A stretch of DNA of 20,628 nt, from assembly GCA_030040215.1 (NCBI GenBank), contig JASHUD010000108.1, positions 1 to 20,628 on the forward strand. Reading direction: 5' to 3'. The translations under genes were made by a program, and so were the position numbers. Below are positions 14,189 to 20,628 of this stretch, one piece after another. Source of the DNA: Methylovirgula sp. GTDB taxonomy: Bacteria; Pseudomonadota; Alphaproteobacteria; Rhizobiales; Beijerinckiaceae. Under the pieces are notes generated by a model, which saw only the letters and a program-made list of their open reading frames with translations, searched no databases and was not told the origin of the DNA. Position 1 is the first letter of the stretch. Every line of letters starts with the position of its first letter.

Positions 14189-15570
14189 TGGCAAATCTTC
14201 TCACCAGCCTGTCGCTTCCCGGCTACATCGCCAAACCGCGCGCCGTTTGGCTGAGCTTCACGCGGCGGCTTGCGGCGGTCATGCCGAAAGGCCTCTACGT
14301 CCGCTCGCTGCTGATCGTCATCCTGCCGATGATCATTCTTCAGGTGGTCATCACTTACGTGTTCATGGAACGGCATTGGCAACTCGTCACCCACCAACTC
14401 TCGAAGGCGCTCGTGCAGGACATTGCCGCCGTCATCGACATTCATAACTCCTATCCGCAAGACGTAGGCGACAAGGTCCTGACGCGCATCGCCCAGGAAA
14501 GGATGAACATCGACATCGAATTCATGCCGAAAGGACCGTTGCCGCCACCTTTGCCGAAGCCGTTCTTCTCGATCGTCGACGTCGCGCTGTCGAACGAGAT
14601 CCGGCGGCAGATCGGCCGGCCGTTTTGGCTCGATACCGTCGGGCGTTCCAAGCTCATCGAGATCAGAATCCTGCTCGATAATTCGATCTTGCGGGTGGTC
14701 GCCTATCGTAGCGCCGCCTATGCCTCGAACTCCTACATTTTCCTGCTGTGGATGTTGGGCACGTCTTGCGTGCTGATCGTAGTGGCGCTTGCTTTCCTGC
14801 GCAATCAGATCCGGCCGATCTTGCGGCTCGTCACTGCGGCCGAGGCGTTCGGCATGGGCCGCGATGCGGAACTCAAACCACGCGGCGCGCGAGAAGTGCG
14901 GCGCGCCGGCTATGCCTTCATCGAGATGAAACGGCGCATCGAGCGCGCCATCGAGCAGCGCACCGCGATGCTGACCGGGGTCAGCCACGACCTGCGCACG
15001 ATTCTTACTCGCTTCAAACTGTCCCTGGCGCTGATTGGCGATAATCCCGAGGCGCTCGAAATGCAGAAGGATATCGAGGAGATGCAGCGGATGCTCGAAG
15101 CCTATCTGGCCTTCGCGCGCGGCGACTCGGGAGAAGCCTCGGCGCGCATCGACATGCGCAAGTTTCTCGACGGCCTGCGCGGGGAAGCCGAGCGCCACGG
15201 CGCGGACGTGGCGGTCGCCTATTCCGGCGATCCGTTCGTCATGGTGCGCCCGGCCGCCTTCAAGCGTTGCCTCTTCAATCTCATCAGCAACGCTCTCGCC
15301 CACGCGCAGAACGTGCAAATCGACGCGCAGCGCGATCAGCGCTTTCTCACCGTTCATATCGATGACGATGGGCCGGGTATTCCGCCAGATCGCCGCGAGG
15401 ACGTGTTCCGGCCGTTCTTCCGACTGGACGCGGCGCGCAATCAGGATACGGGAGGCACCGGACTCGGCCTGGCGATCGCCCTCGATATCGCCCGTTCGCA
15501 TGGCGGCGACATCACGCTGGGCGACAGTCCGCTCGGCGGTTTGCGTGCCACCGTGCGTGTGCCGGTGTGA
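14188..15570 (+). CDS. EnvZ-like sensor histidine kinase
   Basis: A 460-residue inner-membrane sensor kinase. Two transmembrane helices (about 38-61 and 183-205) flank a periplasmic sensor region of roughly 120 residues with a proline-rich stretch (PKGPLPPPLPKPF). A HAMP-like linker follows, then the dimerisation and phosphotransfer helix with His267 in VSHDLRTILTR. The ATPase domain has N-box FNLISNALAHA, DDDGPGIPP (G1), the RPFFRLD segment and TGGTGLGLAI (G2). The Pro usual after HDLRT is Ile here; the Asp268-Thr271 pair associated with phosphatase activity is kept. The start is ATG 14188, one base overlapping the regulator stop. The frame is open further upstream but only as shadow of that gene. 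It presumably controls the adjacent response regulator; the signal is unknown. Confidence 0.94.
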   Translation: MANLLTSLSLPGYIAKPRAVWLSFTRRLAAVMPKGLYVRSLLIVILPMIILQVVITYVFMERHWQLVTHQLSKALVQDIAAVIDIHNSYPQDVGDKVLTRIAQERMNIDIEFMPKGPLPPPLPKPFFSIVDVALSNEIRRQIGRPFWLDTVGRSKLIEIRILLDNSILRVVAYRSAAYASNSYIFLLWMLGTSCVLIVVALAFLRNQIRPILRLVTAAEAFGMGRDAELKPRGAREVRRAGYAFIEMKRRIERAIEQRTAMLTGVSHDLRTILTRFKLSLALIGDNPEALEMQKDIEEMQRMLEAYLAFARGDSGEASARIDMRKFLDGLRGEAERHGADVAVAYSGDPFVMVRPAAFKRCLFNLISNALAHAQNVQIDAQRDQRFLTVHIDDDGPGIPPDRREDVFRPFFRLDAARNQDTGGTGLGLAIALDIARSHGGDITLGDSPLGGLRATVRVPV

Positions 15571-15585
15571 GTTCGAGAAGGCCGA

Positions 15586-16266
15586 TTAAGGCGCCGGCGG
15601 CGTGTCCTCGCGGCCGTGGGCACCGGCATGGCGGCGTTCGAACAATGCGCGGGCGATCGAGAAAAGCGGCGCCGTCAGGCGGTTCAGATCCTCGGCATGA
15701 GCGATAAAACGCCCGCCGCGCGTCAATTCGCGATCGAGTACGCTCAAGGTCGCCGCCAGATCCGGATCGTCGTCGGAAAACCAGGTGCGCATGACGCGCC
15801 GCCAGGCGATCACCAAACCCTGCAGCTTGAGCGCGCCGACCGGCCCTTCGGAATCGACCCCCGCCGCCTCAAGCATGAAACGCATCGAATTGATCATCAG
15901 CTTATTCAGCGCCACGGCGGCGAACGGATCACGCCCCGCCCATTCATGAATCCCTTCGAGCCCAACTTTGTAAGGCGTGAGCGCATCGAGGCGGAGGCGC
16001 AAGACCGCAATGAGCCTTTCCTTGGCGGGCTCGTCGGCCGGCGCGGCGGGCGCGCCGTCAAGGACGATTTTGTCGATCTTACGCAGGAAAGCCGCCAGTA
16101 CCGCGCCCTTCGAGGGGAAAAGATCGCGGAACGTCGAAAGCGACACGTTGGCGCGCGCCGTAACGTCGGCGAGAGGAATATCCTCCCAGTGCCGCTCCCC
16201 GGCGAGTTCGATCAAGGCGCTGATGATGGCGTCCTTGGGATCCGGCTTCGAGCCGCTTGCTGCCAC
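15586..16266 (-). CDS. TetR-family transcriptional regulator
   Basis: A 226-residue protein with an N-terminal TetR-type DNA-binding domain. Helices run from DAIISALIELAGERHWEDIPLADVTA (given in part) into the helix-turn-helix ANVSLSTFRDLFPSKGAVLAAFL. The C-terminal ligand/dimer domain contains WAGRDPFAAVALNKLMINSM and VIAWRRVMRTWFSDDDPDLAATLSVLDREL, which recalls the alphaproteobacterial COQ9-like branch of the TetR fold, so a non-regulatory lipid-binding role is an outside possibility. The start is GTG 16266, with an excellent GGGAGG 5 nt upstream; the frame stays open to 16710 but that part overlaps proC and is not coding. It lies 104 nt downstream of proC on the same strand, and its 3' end faces the kinase gene with 15 nt between. 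A palindrome in its own promoter region suggests autoregulation. Confidence 0.85.
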   Translation of the reverse strand: MAASGSKPDPKDAIISALIELAGERHWEDIPLADVTARANVSLSTFRDLFPSKGAVLAAFLRKIDKIVLDGAPAAPADEPAKERLIAVLRLRLDALTPYKVGLEGIHEWAGRDPFAAVALNKLMINSMRFMLEAAGVDSEGPVGALKLQGLVIAWRRVMRTWFSDDDPDLAATLSVLDRELTRGGRFIAHAEDLNRLTAPLFSIARALFERRHAGAHGREDTPPAP

Positions 16267-16303
16267 GTTCGCCTCCCGCGCGTCCAAAGTAGACTTGCCC
16301 GAG

Positions 16304-16331
16304 AGACTAGAGCGCCTGCCTAGGCAGTCAA
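16304..16331 (-). promoter_or_regulatory. Candidate promoter with operator-like palindrome for the TetR gene
   Basis: On the minus strand TTGACT (complement of 16326-16331) and TAGTCT (complement of 16304-16309) are 16 nt apart, a reasonable sigma-70 -35 with a weak -10. The perfect 12-bp palindrome CTGCCTAGGCAG (16316-16327) fills the spacer, where a bound repressor would block RNA polymerase. The start codon lies about 40 nt downstream of the -10. Confidence 0.45.
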
Positions 16332-16370
16332 GCTTGTCCGCCGCGTTGAAAATCATGCGCTTTGCGGCCG

Positions 16371-17180
16371 TTAGCCGGAAAGCTCCCGAGCGCGCCGCTT
16401 GGCGGCTGCGACCGCATCCGCGATCAGCTTTTCCAATCCGGCTTCGCTGAGAACGGCAAGCGCCGCGGCGGTCGTGCCGCCCGGCGAAGTGACGGCGGCG
16501 CGCAGCTCCGTCACGGAGACTTCCGGCCGGCGCGCCAACAAAGCGCCGGCGCCTTCGATCGTCGCCCTGGCAAGCCGGGTGGCGAGATCGCGCGGCAGAC
16601 CGGCTGCGACGGCCGCCTCCGCCAAGCATTCGGCGAAATAGAATACATAAGCCGGCCCAGACCCGGAGACGGCGGTAATCGCGTCGATCAAACTTTCGTC
16701 GGACAACCATTCGACGCGCCCGACCGCGGAGAGGAGCGCGTTGGCGGTGTGTTTCTGCGCCGAAGTCACGCTGGCGGAAGCCACTGCCGCCGTGATCCCG
16801 CTGCCGACCTCGGCGGCGATATTGGGCATGGCGCGGACGATTGCGCCGGGCAGGCGCTGTGCGACATCGTGGATCGTCTTGCCGGCGAGAATGGAGATGA
16901 CGAGCGTATCCTGGCGCGCGAGCGGAACAAGCGCTGGGGCGACATCGTCCAACGTCTGCGGCTTGACGGCGAGCACGAGAACCGAAGGCGGCGTCGCCGG
17001 CGCCCCCACCATGACGCCGCGCGCCGCGCAGAGTGCCGCGATTCGCGGTGCGAGTTGAGGATCGAGCACATAAACGTGCGCCGCGTCGAAGTCGCGGTCG
17101 AGCCAGGCTTGCAGCAAGGCGCCGCCCATTTTGCCGGCGCCGACAAGCAACAGCGAGGCGATTTCCCCGCCGGCAGCCAT
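16371..17180 (-). CDS. proC: Pyrroline-5-carboxylate reductase
   Basis: NAD(P)H-dependent enzyme that reduces 1-pyrroline-5-carboxylate to L-proline, the last step of proline synthesis in the cytoplasm. The 269-residue protein has an N-terminal Rossmann fold with LLLVGAGKMGGALL (GxGxMG at 14-19), the VLAVKPQ and VRAMPNIAAEVGSG segments, ITAVSGSGPAYVFYFAE linking to the helical dimer domain, and the family signature LRAAVTSPGGTTAAAL (Ser232-Thr237). All expected regions are intact. Its ATG directly abuts the TAA stop of the ybjN-family gene, with no gap, so the two are co-translated. A TetR-type gene follows 104 nt downstream. ProC and YbjN-type proteins are commonly neighbours in alphaproteobacteria, from general knowledge. 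Confidence 0.97.
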   Translation of the reverse strand: MAAGGEIASLLLVGAGKMGGALLQAWLDRDFDAAHVYVLDPQLAPRIAALCAARGVMVGAPATPPSVLVLAVKPQTLDDVAPALVPLARQDTLVISILAGKTIHDVAQRLPGAIVRAMPNIAAEVGSGITAAVASASVTSAQKHTANALLSAVGRVEWLSDESLIDAITAVSGSGPAYVFYFAECLAEAAVAAGLPRDLATRLARATIEGAGALLARRPEVSVTELRAAVTSPGGTTAAALAVLSEAGLEKLIADAVAAAKRRARELSG

Positions 17181-17678
17181 TTACGCTTCGCCTTTCGTCT
17201 CCAATATAGCCGTATCGAGCGCCTCACGGGCGCTCTTGCCGGCCCACACTACGAATTGGAAGGCCTGATAATAACGTTCGCACGCCACGACCGCATTGGT
17301 CAACGCCGCCTCGCATTGCCGCGCGTTGAGGGCGGCGCCGCCGGACAATAGCATCGCATGCCGAAACATGATCACGCCGTCTTGCGGCCAGATGTCGAAA
17401 TGGCCTATCCACAGCTGCTCGTTGATGAGCGCCATCAAGGCAAGCATGTCATTACGCCGTGCCTGCGGCACTTTGAGGTCGAAAGCGCAGGCGACATGCA
17501 GCGCTTCCATGTCGGCAAGCCATGTAAAGGCGATGTTGTATTCGGTGAAAGCGCCGGCGACGGCTATCGATATTTCATCCTCTTCGTCGCGATCGAACGA
17601 CCACTGATTGTGAGACGCGATTCTCTCGATCTGATCGACGGGATTTTCGGTTTGCGTAAGTTCGATTTGCGAAAGCAT
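17181..17678 (-). CDS. YbjN domain-containing protein
   Basis: A 165-residue soluble protein resembling the YbjN family (a sensory-transduction-regulator-like fold of unknown biochemical activity, similar in shape to type III secretion chaperones). Recognisable segments are NPVDQIERIASHNQWSFDRDE at the start, then alternating beta-strands with SIAVAGAFTEYNIAFTWLADMEALHVAC, ALINEQLWIGHFDIWPQDGVIMFRHAML and a C-terminal amphipathic helix region ACERYYQAFQFVVWAG (each given only in part). No signal peptide or catalytic motif is present. I chose ATG 17678, with AGGA 7 nt upstream; the frame extends to 17828, but the extra 50 residues are basic, low-complexity and unlike the family. It abuts proC without a gap. 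YbjN has been linked in E. coli to motility and stress phenotypes; no function is assigned here. Confidence 0.82.
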   Translation of the reverse strand: MLSQIELTQTENPVDQIERIASHNQWSFDRDEEDEISIAVAGAFTEYNIAFTWLADMEALHVACAFDLKVPQARRNDMLALMALINEQLWIGHFDIWPQDGVIMFRHAMLLSGGAALNARQCEAALTNAVVACERYYQAFQFVVWAGKSAREALDTAILETKGEA

Positions 17679-17845
17679 GCCGATGTCCTGGAAGAATGAT
17701 GATTGCGAACGCCGACCGGCCCGAGACGCCGGGATTGAGCCGCTGCGAGCCAAAACCCTGCGCTCTCCACGCGCATGACCGATGAATGATGCGGCTGTCG
17801 TGCCGCCAAGGCGCAAGCCGTTTGTCACGACTCACGTTGAAGATA

Positions 17846-17871
17846 CAGAATCACATCGTGAGGTGATTCTG
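17846..17871. repeat. 26-nt inverted repeat with GANTC in both arms
   Basis: Perfect 9-bp arms CAGAATCAC (17846-17854) and GTGATTCTG (17863-17871) flank an 8-nt centre. Each arm contains a GANTC site, the target of the alphaproteobacterial CcrM methylase. It is 168 nt upstream of the ybjN-family start and 174 nt beyond the cysNC stop. No T-run follows in either direction, so an operator is as likely as a terminator. Confidence 0.5.
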
Positions 17872-17967
17872 CAACAGCTCGACGACATCAAAACGCCTTG
17901 CACACGCAAACTCTTTGCCGGAGCGGCGCGCCGTCTCGCCACAGGTGGGAGAAATCCTTCCAGGCAG

Positions 17968-17987
17968 AGCCGCGAAGACACGCGGCT
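17968..17987 (-). terminator. Possible terminator hairpin after cysNC
   Basis: A perfect 7-bp stem, AGCCGCG with CGCGGCT, around a 6-nt loop (17975-17980), 58-77 nt downstream of the cysNC stop codon. The G+C-rich stem and position suit an intrinsic terminator, but no T-run follows on the minus strand, so efficiency is doubtful. Confidence 0.35.
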
Positions 17988-18044
17988 TGCGCAGGCGCCG
18001 GGAAAACAGTGGATAAGCGCCGCCAAACGACGCAGCGTCGATCC

Positions 18045-19976
18045 TCAAATCGACCAGTCACCGGAATCGTCGAAACGCTCAATATAGGACCGTTCGACGA
18101 GGTAGGCGATCACCCTGGCGCTCGATTGCTGGGGCGTCGCGTCGCCTTGCCCGAGCACGAGCTCGGGAGCCTCGGGAGCCTCGTAGGCCTGATCGACGCC
18201 GGTGAAATCTTTGATCTCGCCGGCAAGCGCCTTTTTGTAGAGACCCTTCGGATCGCGCGCCATGCATTGCTCGATTGGCGTATCGACAAAAATCTCGATG
18301 AATTCGCCCGACGCAAGAATATCGCGCACCATCTGCCGTTCGGCTGCAAACGGCGAGATGAAGGCGCAGAGCACGATCAAGCCGGCTTCCGTCATCAGCT
18401 TGGCGACTTCGCCGACGCGGCGGATGTTTTCGAGACGATCGGCGCTGGAAAAGCCAAGGTCCTTGTTCAATCCATGCCGGATATTGTCGCCGTCGAGCAG
18501 AATCGTATGTACGCCGCGCGCGTGCAGCTGCTGTTCGACGAGATTCGCAACGGTCGACTTGCCGGCGCCGGGCAGGCCGGTGAACCAGAGAACGGCGGGG
18601 CGCTGATGTTTAATCCGCGCCCGCGCCTCCTTGACGATCGTCAAGTCCTGCGGATGGATGTTCGTCGCTCGCCTTAAGCTGAAGGCGATGAGTCCGGCAC
18701 CGGCCGTTGCGTTGGAAAATCGATCGATAAGGATGAACGCTCCCATCACCCGATTTTCTGCGTAGGGGTCGAAGGCGATCGGCGCAGTGGCGGCAAGATT
18801 GCAAAACCCCACTTCGTTGAGGCCCAAGGTCTCAGCCGGGTGTTGGGCGAGCGTGGTGACGTCGAGACGATAGTTAACTTTGGTCACGCTGACCGGAATT
18901 GTGCGCGTGCCAATCTTCATGAGGTAGGAACGGCCGGGGGCGAGCTTTTCGTCGCTCATCCAGATGAGATTGGCGGCGAACTGGTCGGCCACGTCGGGGC
19001 GCGCGTGGGGCGCGGCGAGCACATCGCCACGGCCAATGTCTACAGAGTCGGCGAGCGTCAATGTAACCGACTCGCCGGCCCGCGCCACGCCGAGATCGCC
19101 GTCGGCCGTAACGATGCGTTCGATGCGGGTCAGCTTACCGGAGAGGGCGACCACGACCTCGTCACCCGGTCTGATTGCTCCCGAGGCGATTGTCCCGCAA
19201 AATCCGCGGAAATCGAGATGCGGCCGGTTCACCCACTGCACCGGCATGCGGAACGGCAGCGAGCCGCGGTCTTCCTCGACGCTGATGGCTTCGAGATAGG
19301 AAACGAGACTGGGACCCAGATACCAGGGCGTTCGCTTGCTACTTCGCGAAATGTTGTCGCCAAAACGGGCGGAGATGGGAATGGCGACGCAGGTCACAAA
19401 TTTAAGCGGCGCCGCGAAGGCGGCGAAATCGGCGGCGATCTTCTCGAACGCCGCCTGATCGTAGCCGACGAGATCGATCTTGTTGACGGCAAGCACGACA
19501 TGGCGAATGCCGAGCAAAGAAACAATCGTTGCATGCCGATGCGTTTGGGGAAGCAGCCCCTTGCGGCTGTCGATCAGCAGGACGGCGAGATCGCTGTTCG
19601 AGGCGCCGGTCGCCATGTTGCGCGTATATTGTTCGTGACCCGGCGTATCGGCGACGATGAAAGCCCGATTGCCGGTCGAAAAGGCGCGGTAGGCGACGTC
19701 GATCGTGATGCCCTGTTCGCGTTCGGCTTCGAGCCCGTCGACGAGCAGAGCGAAATCGATGTCGGGCCCGACAGTCCCGTGTTTTTTCGAGTCGCGCTCC
19801 AGCGCGGCGAGTTGATCCTCGTGGATCAGCTGCTGCTCGTAGAGCAGCCGCCCGATCAAGGTCGACTTGCCGTCGTCCACCGAGCCGCAGGTCAGAAAGC
19901 GCAAGGTCGGCAGCGCCGCCTTGCCGCCCGGTGCGGCGCGCTTCTCCAGAATTTCGATCTCGACGGCTTCGTTCAT
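18045..19976 (-). CDS. cysNC: Bifunctional sulfate adenylyltransferase subunit 1 / adenylylsulfate kinase (CysNC, NodQ-like)
   Basis: A 643-residue fusion catalysing sulfate activation. The N-terminal CysN part (about 1-440) is an EF-Tu-like GTPase that drives APS formation with CysD: P-loop GSVDDGKS (31-38), EREQGITIDVAY, DTPGHEQYTRNM and NKID. The C-terminal APS kinase (from about residue 455) phosphorylates APS to PAPS: P-loop GLPGAGKST (467-475), LDGDNIRHGLNKDLGFS, the FISPFAAERQMVRD segment, and DPKGLYKKALAGEIKDFTG. All motifs are intact in both halves. The ATG overlaps the cysD stop by one base (TAATG), so the two subunits are co-translated. The arrangement matches cysD-cysNC and nodPQ of rhizobia; no nodulation gene is present, so a housekeeping cysteine or sulfation role is more likely. 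Neither a repressor site nor cysH is visible in the window. Confidence 0.97.
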   Translation of the reverse strand: MNEAVEIEILEKRAAPGGKAALPTLRFLTCGSVDDGKSTLIGRLLYEQQLIHEDQLAALERDSKKHGTVGPDIDFALLVDGLEAEREQGITIDVAYRAFSTGNRAFIVADTPGHEQYTRNMATGASNSDLAVLLIDSRKGLLPQTHRHATIVSLLGIRHVVLAVNKIDLVGYDQAAFEKIAADFAAFAAPLKFVTCVAIPISARFGDNISRSSKRTPWYLGPSLVSYLEAISVEEDRGSLPFRMPVQWVNRPHLDFRGFCGTIASGAIRPGDEVVVALSGKLTRIERIVTADGDLGVARAGESVTLTLADSVDIGRGDVLAAPHARPDVADQFAANLIWMSDEKLAPGRSYLMKIGTRTIPVSVTKVNYRLDVTTLAQHPAETLGLNEVGFCNLAATAPIAFDPYAENRVMGAFILIDRFSNATAGAGLIAFSLRRATNIHPQDLTIVKEARARIKHQRPAVLWFTGLPGAGKSTVANLVEQQLHARGVHTILLDGDNIRHGLNKDLGFSSADRLENIRRVGEVAKLMTEAGLIVLCAFISPFAAERQMVRDILASGEFIEIFVDTPIEQCMARDPKGLYKKALAGEIKDFTGVDQAYEAPEAPELVLGQGDATPQQSSARVIAYLVERSYIERFDDSGDWSI

Positions 19977-20628
19977 TAAAAATAGCCCTCGCGCTTTTTC
20001 TTCTCCATCGATCCCGTTTCGTCGTGGTCGATCAACCGTCCTTGCCGCTCCGAAGTGTTGGCGTTGCGCATCTCCGCGAGGATATCGTCGAGCGTCGCGG
20101 CGTCGGAGCGGATCGCGCCGGAGAGCGGGTAGCAGCCAAGGGTGCGGAAGCGGACGCGCTCCAAGCGCGGCTTCTCGCCCGGCTTGAGCGGCAGGCGTTC
20201 GTCATCGACCATAATCAGCGTTCCGTCGCGCTCGACCACCGGCCGTTCCTTGGCGAAATAGAGCGGTACGACGGGGATCGATTCGGCCGCTGTATATTCC
20301 CACACGTCTTGTTCGGTCCAATTGGAGAGCGGAAAGACGCGCATCGATTCGCCGGGTTTGATCCTGGTGTTGAACAGGCGCCAGAGTTCCGGACGCTGGT
20401 TGCGCGGATCCCAAGCATGCGCGGCGGAGCGATGCGAAAAAATCCGCTCCTTGGCGCGGCTCTTTTCCTCGTCGCGCCGTGCGCCGCCGAAGGCCGCGTC
20501 GAAGCGATATTTGTCGAGCGCCTGACGCAAAGCCTCGGTCTTCATCACTTGCGTATGCAGCGCCGATCCAGAGGCGATGGGGGAAATACCACGGCGCAGG
20601 CCCTCTTGGTTGGTATAGACGATGAGAT
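19976..20628 (-). CDS. cysD: Sulfate adenylyltransferase subunit 2 (C-terminal part; start outside window)
   Basis: ATP sulfurylase catalytic subunit that makes adenylylsulfate (APS) from ATP and sulfate, working with the CysN GTPase encoded immediately downstream. About 217 C-terminal residues are visible and the frame is open to the window edge. Clear family segments are LIVYTNQEGLRRGISPI near the edge, FDAAFGGARRDEEKSRAKER (nucleotide-binding, PAPS-reductase-like fold), WDPRNQRPELWRLFN, FPLSNWTEQDVWEY, and RFRTLGCYPLSGAI. The C-terminus MEKKKREGYF is the usual CysD ending. An internal GTG/ATG near 20548 is not the start, because conserved CysD sequence continues upstream without a stop. 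The stop overlaps the cysNC start by one base. The 5' end and promoter lie to the right of the window. Confidence 0.97.
   Translation of the reverse strand, partial: LIVYTNQEGLRRGISPIASGSALHTQVMKTEALRQALDKYRFDAAFGGARRDEEKSRAKERIFSHRSAAHAWDPRNQRPELWRLFNTRIKPGESMRVFPLSNWTEQDVWEYTAAESIPVVPLYFAKERPVVERDGTLIMVDDERLPLKPGEKPRLERVRFRTLGCYPLSGAIRSDAATLDDILAEMRNANTSERQGRLIDHDETGSMEKKKREGYF

Larger units (their letters stand above)
17679..18044. other. 366-nt intergenic region between cysNC and the ybjN-family gene
   Basis: No supportable gene on either strand. Short open frames here have no ribosome site and no recognisable family. The region holds two inverted repeats, at 17846-17871 and 17968-17987. 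The part near 17700 should contain the promoter for the ybjN-proC operon, but no convincing -35/-10 was identified. Confidence 0.6.

Noticed and set aside
14164..15501. Minus-strand open frame of 445 codons opposite the histidine kinase
   Set aside because: The kinase on the plus strand has every expected motif; the antisense reading has none.
16267..16710. N-terminal extension of the TetR-type protein to 374 residues
   Set aside because: The extension overlaps proC in another frame and is Arg-rich noise; a GTG with GGGAGG at 5 nt gives a normal TetR length.
17679..17828. N-terminal extension of the YbjN-family protein by 50 residues
   Set aside because: The added residues are basic and unlike the family; ATG 17678 has a good ribosome site and leads directly into conserved sequence.
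17782..18087. Plus-strand open frame of 101 codons in the cysNC-ybjN gap
   Set aside because: No ribosome site, no recognisable family, runs into the 3' end of cysNC, and its middle is the inverted repeat.
18162..18183. Tandem 9-bp repeat (CTCGGGAGC twice plus CTCG) inside cysNC
   Set aside because: It encodes EAPEAPEL, the normal YEAP..PEL region of APS kinase, with no insertion; a coincidence of codon choice.
18840..19979. Plus-strand open frame of 379 codons opposite cysNC
   Set aside because: Shadow of the CysN half; composition and lack of motifs argue against coding.
1..20628. Search for tRNA, rRNA, CRISPR arrays, insertion sequences, prophage or toxin-antitoxin genes
   Set aside because: None seen by eye on either strand; all larger stretches are accounted for by conserved chromosomal genes, with no clear compositional break suggesting transfer.

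Overview
The window looks like an ordinary chromosomal segment of an alphaproteobacterium, probably of the Rhizobiales (Hyphomicrobiales). The signs are high G+C, tight head-to-tail operons with 1-16 nt overlaps, GTG starts, a fused CysNC, an alphaproteobacterial-style IlvE, a YbjN-ProC pair, a MarR / OmpR-type regulator / EnvZ-like kinase set beside ilvE, and an EcfG-type general-stress promoter in front of a trehalose operon. This assignment is inference from protein character; no rRNA or other phylogenetic marker is present. I see no tRNA, rRNA, CRISPR array, insertion sequence, phage gene or attachment site.

Layout. Positions 1-2350 (minus strand): a cytochrome b membrane protein and a sulfite-oxidase-family molybdoprotein form an overlapping pair, followed by histidyl-tRNA synthetase, which runs off the left edge. 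Positions 2351-6546 (plus): a divergent intergenic region with an EcfG-like promoter, then the overlapping operon otsB - GH15 glycosidase - otsA for trehalose metabolism. Positions 6539-10482 (minus): an L,D-transpeptidase whose 3' end overlaps otsA, a GDP-mannose-forming enzyme (ManC type), and a CHAD protein with a decayed CYTH-like N-terminus. Positions 10747-12667 (minus): ilvE followed by a nitronate monooxygenase-like flavoprotein. Positions 12668-15570: a divergent control region, then plus-strand MarR regulator, response regulator and histidine kinase, all overlapping. Positions 15586-17678 (minus): ybjN, proC and a TetR-type regulator. Positions 17679-18044 hold no gene I can support, only two inverted repeats. 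Positions 18045-20628 (minus): cysD (5' end beyond the window) and cysNC for sulfate activation.

The strongest functional theme is stress and envelope physiology: trehalose synthesis under a probable general-stress promoter, cell-wall cross-linking, GDP-mannose supply for surface polysaccharide, and a polyphosphate-associated CHAD protein. The rest is core metabolism (His-tRNA, branched-chain amino acids, proline, sulfate activation) and regulation. I did not find an obviously unprecedented multi-gene system. The items most worth a second look are the EcfG promoter with a glycosidase embedded between otsB and otsA, the CYTH-dead CHAD protein, the lipoprotein molybdoenzyme/cytochrome b pair of unknown substrate, and several palindromic sites in intergenic DNA.
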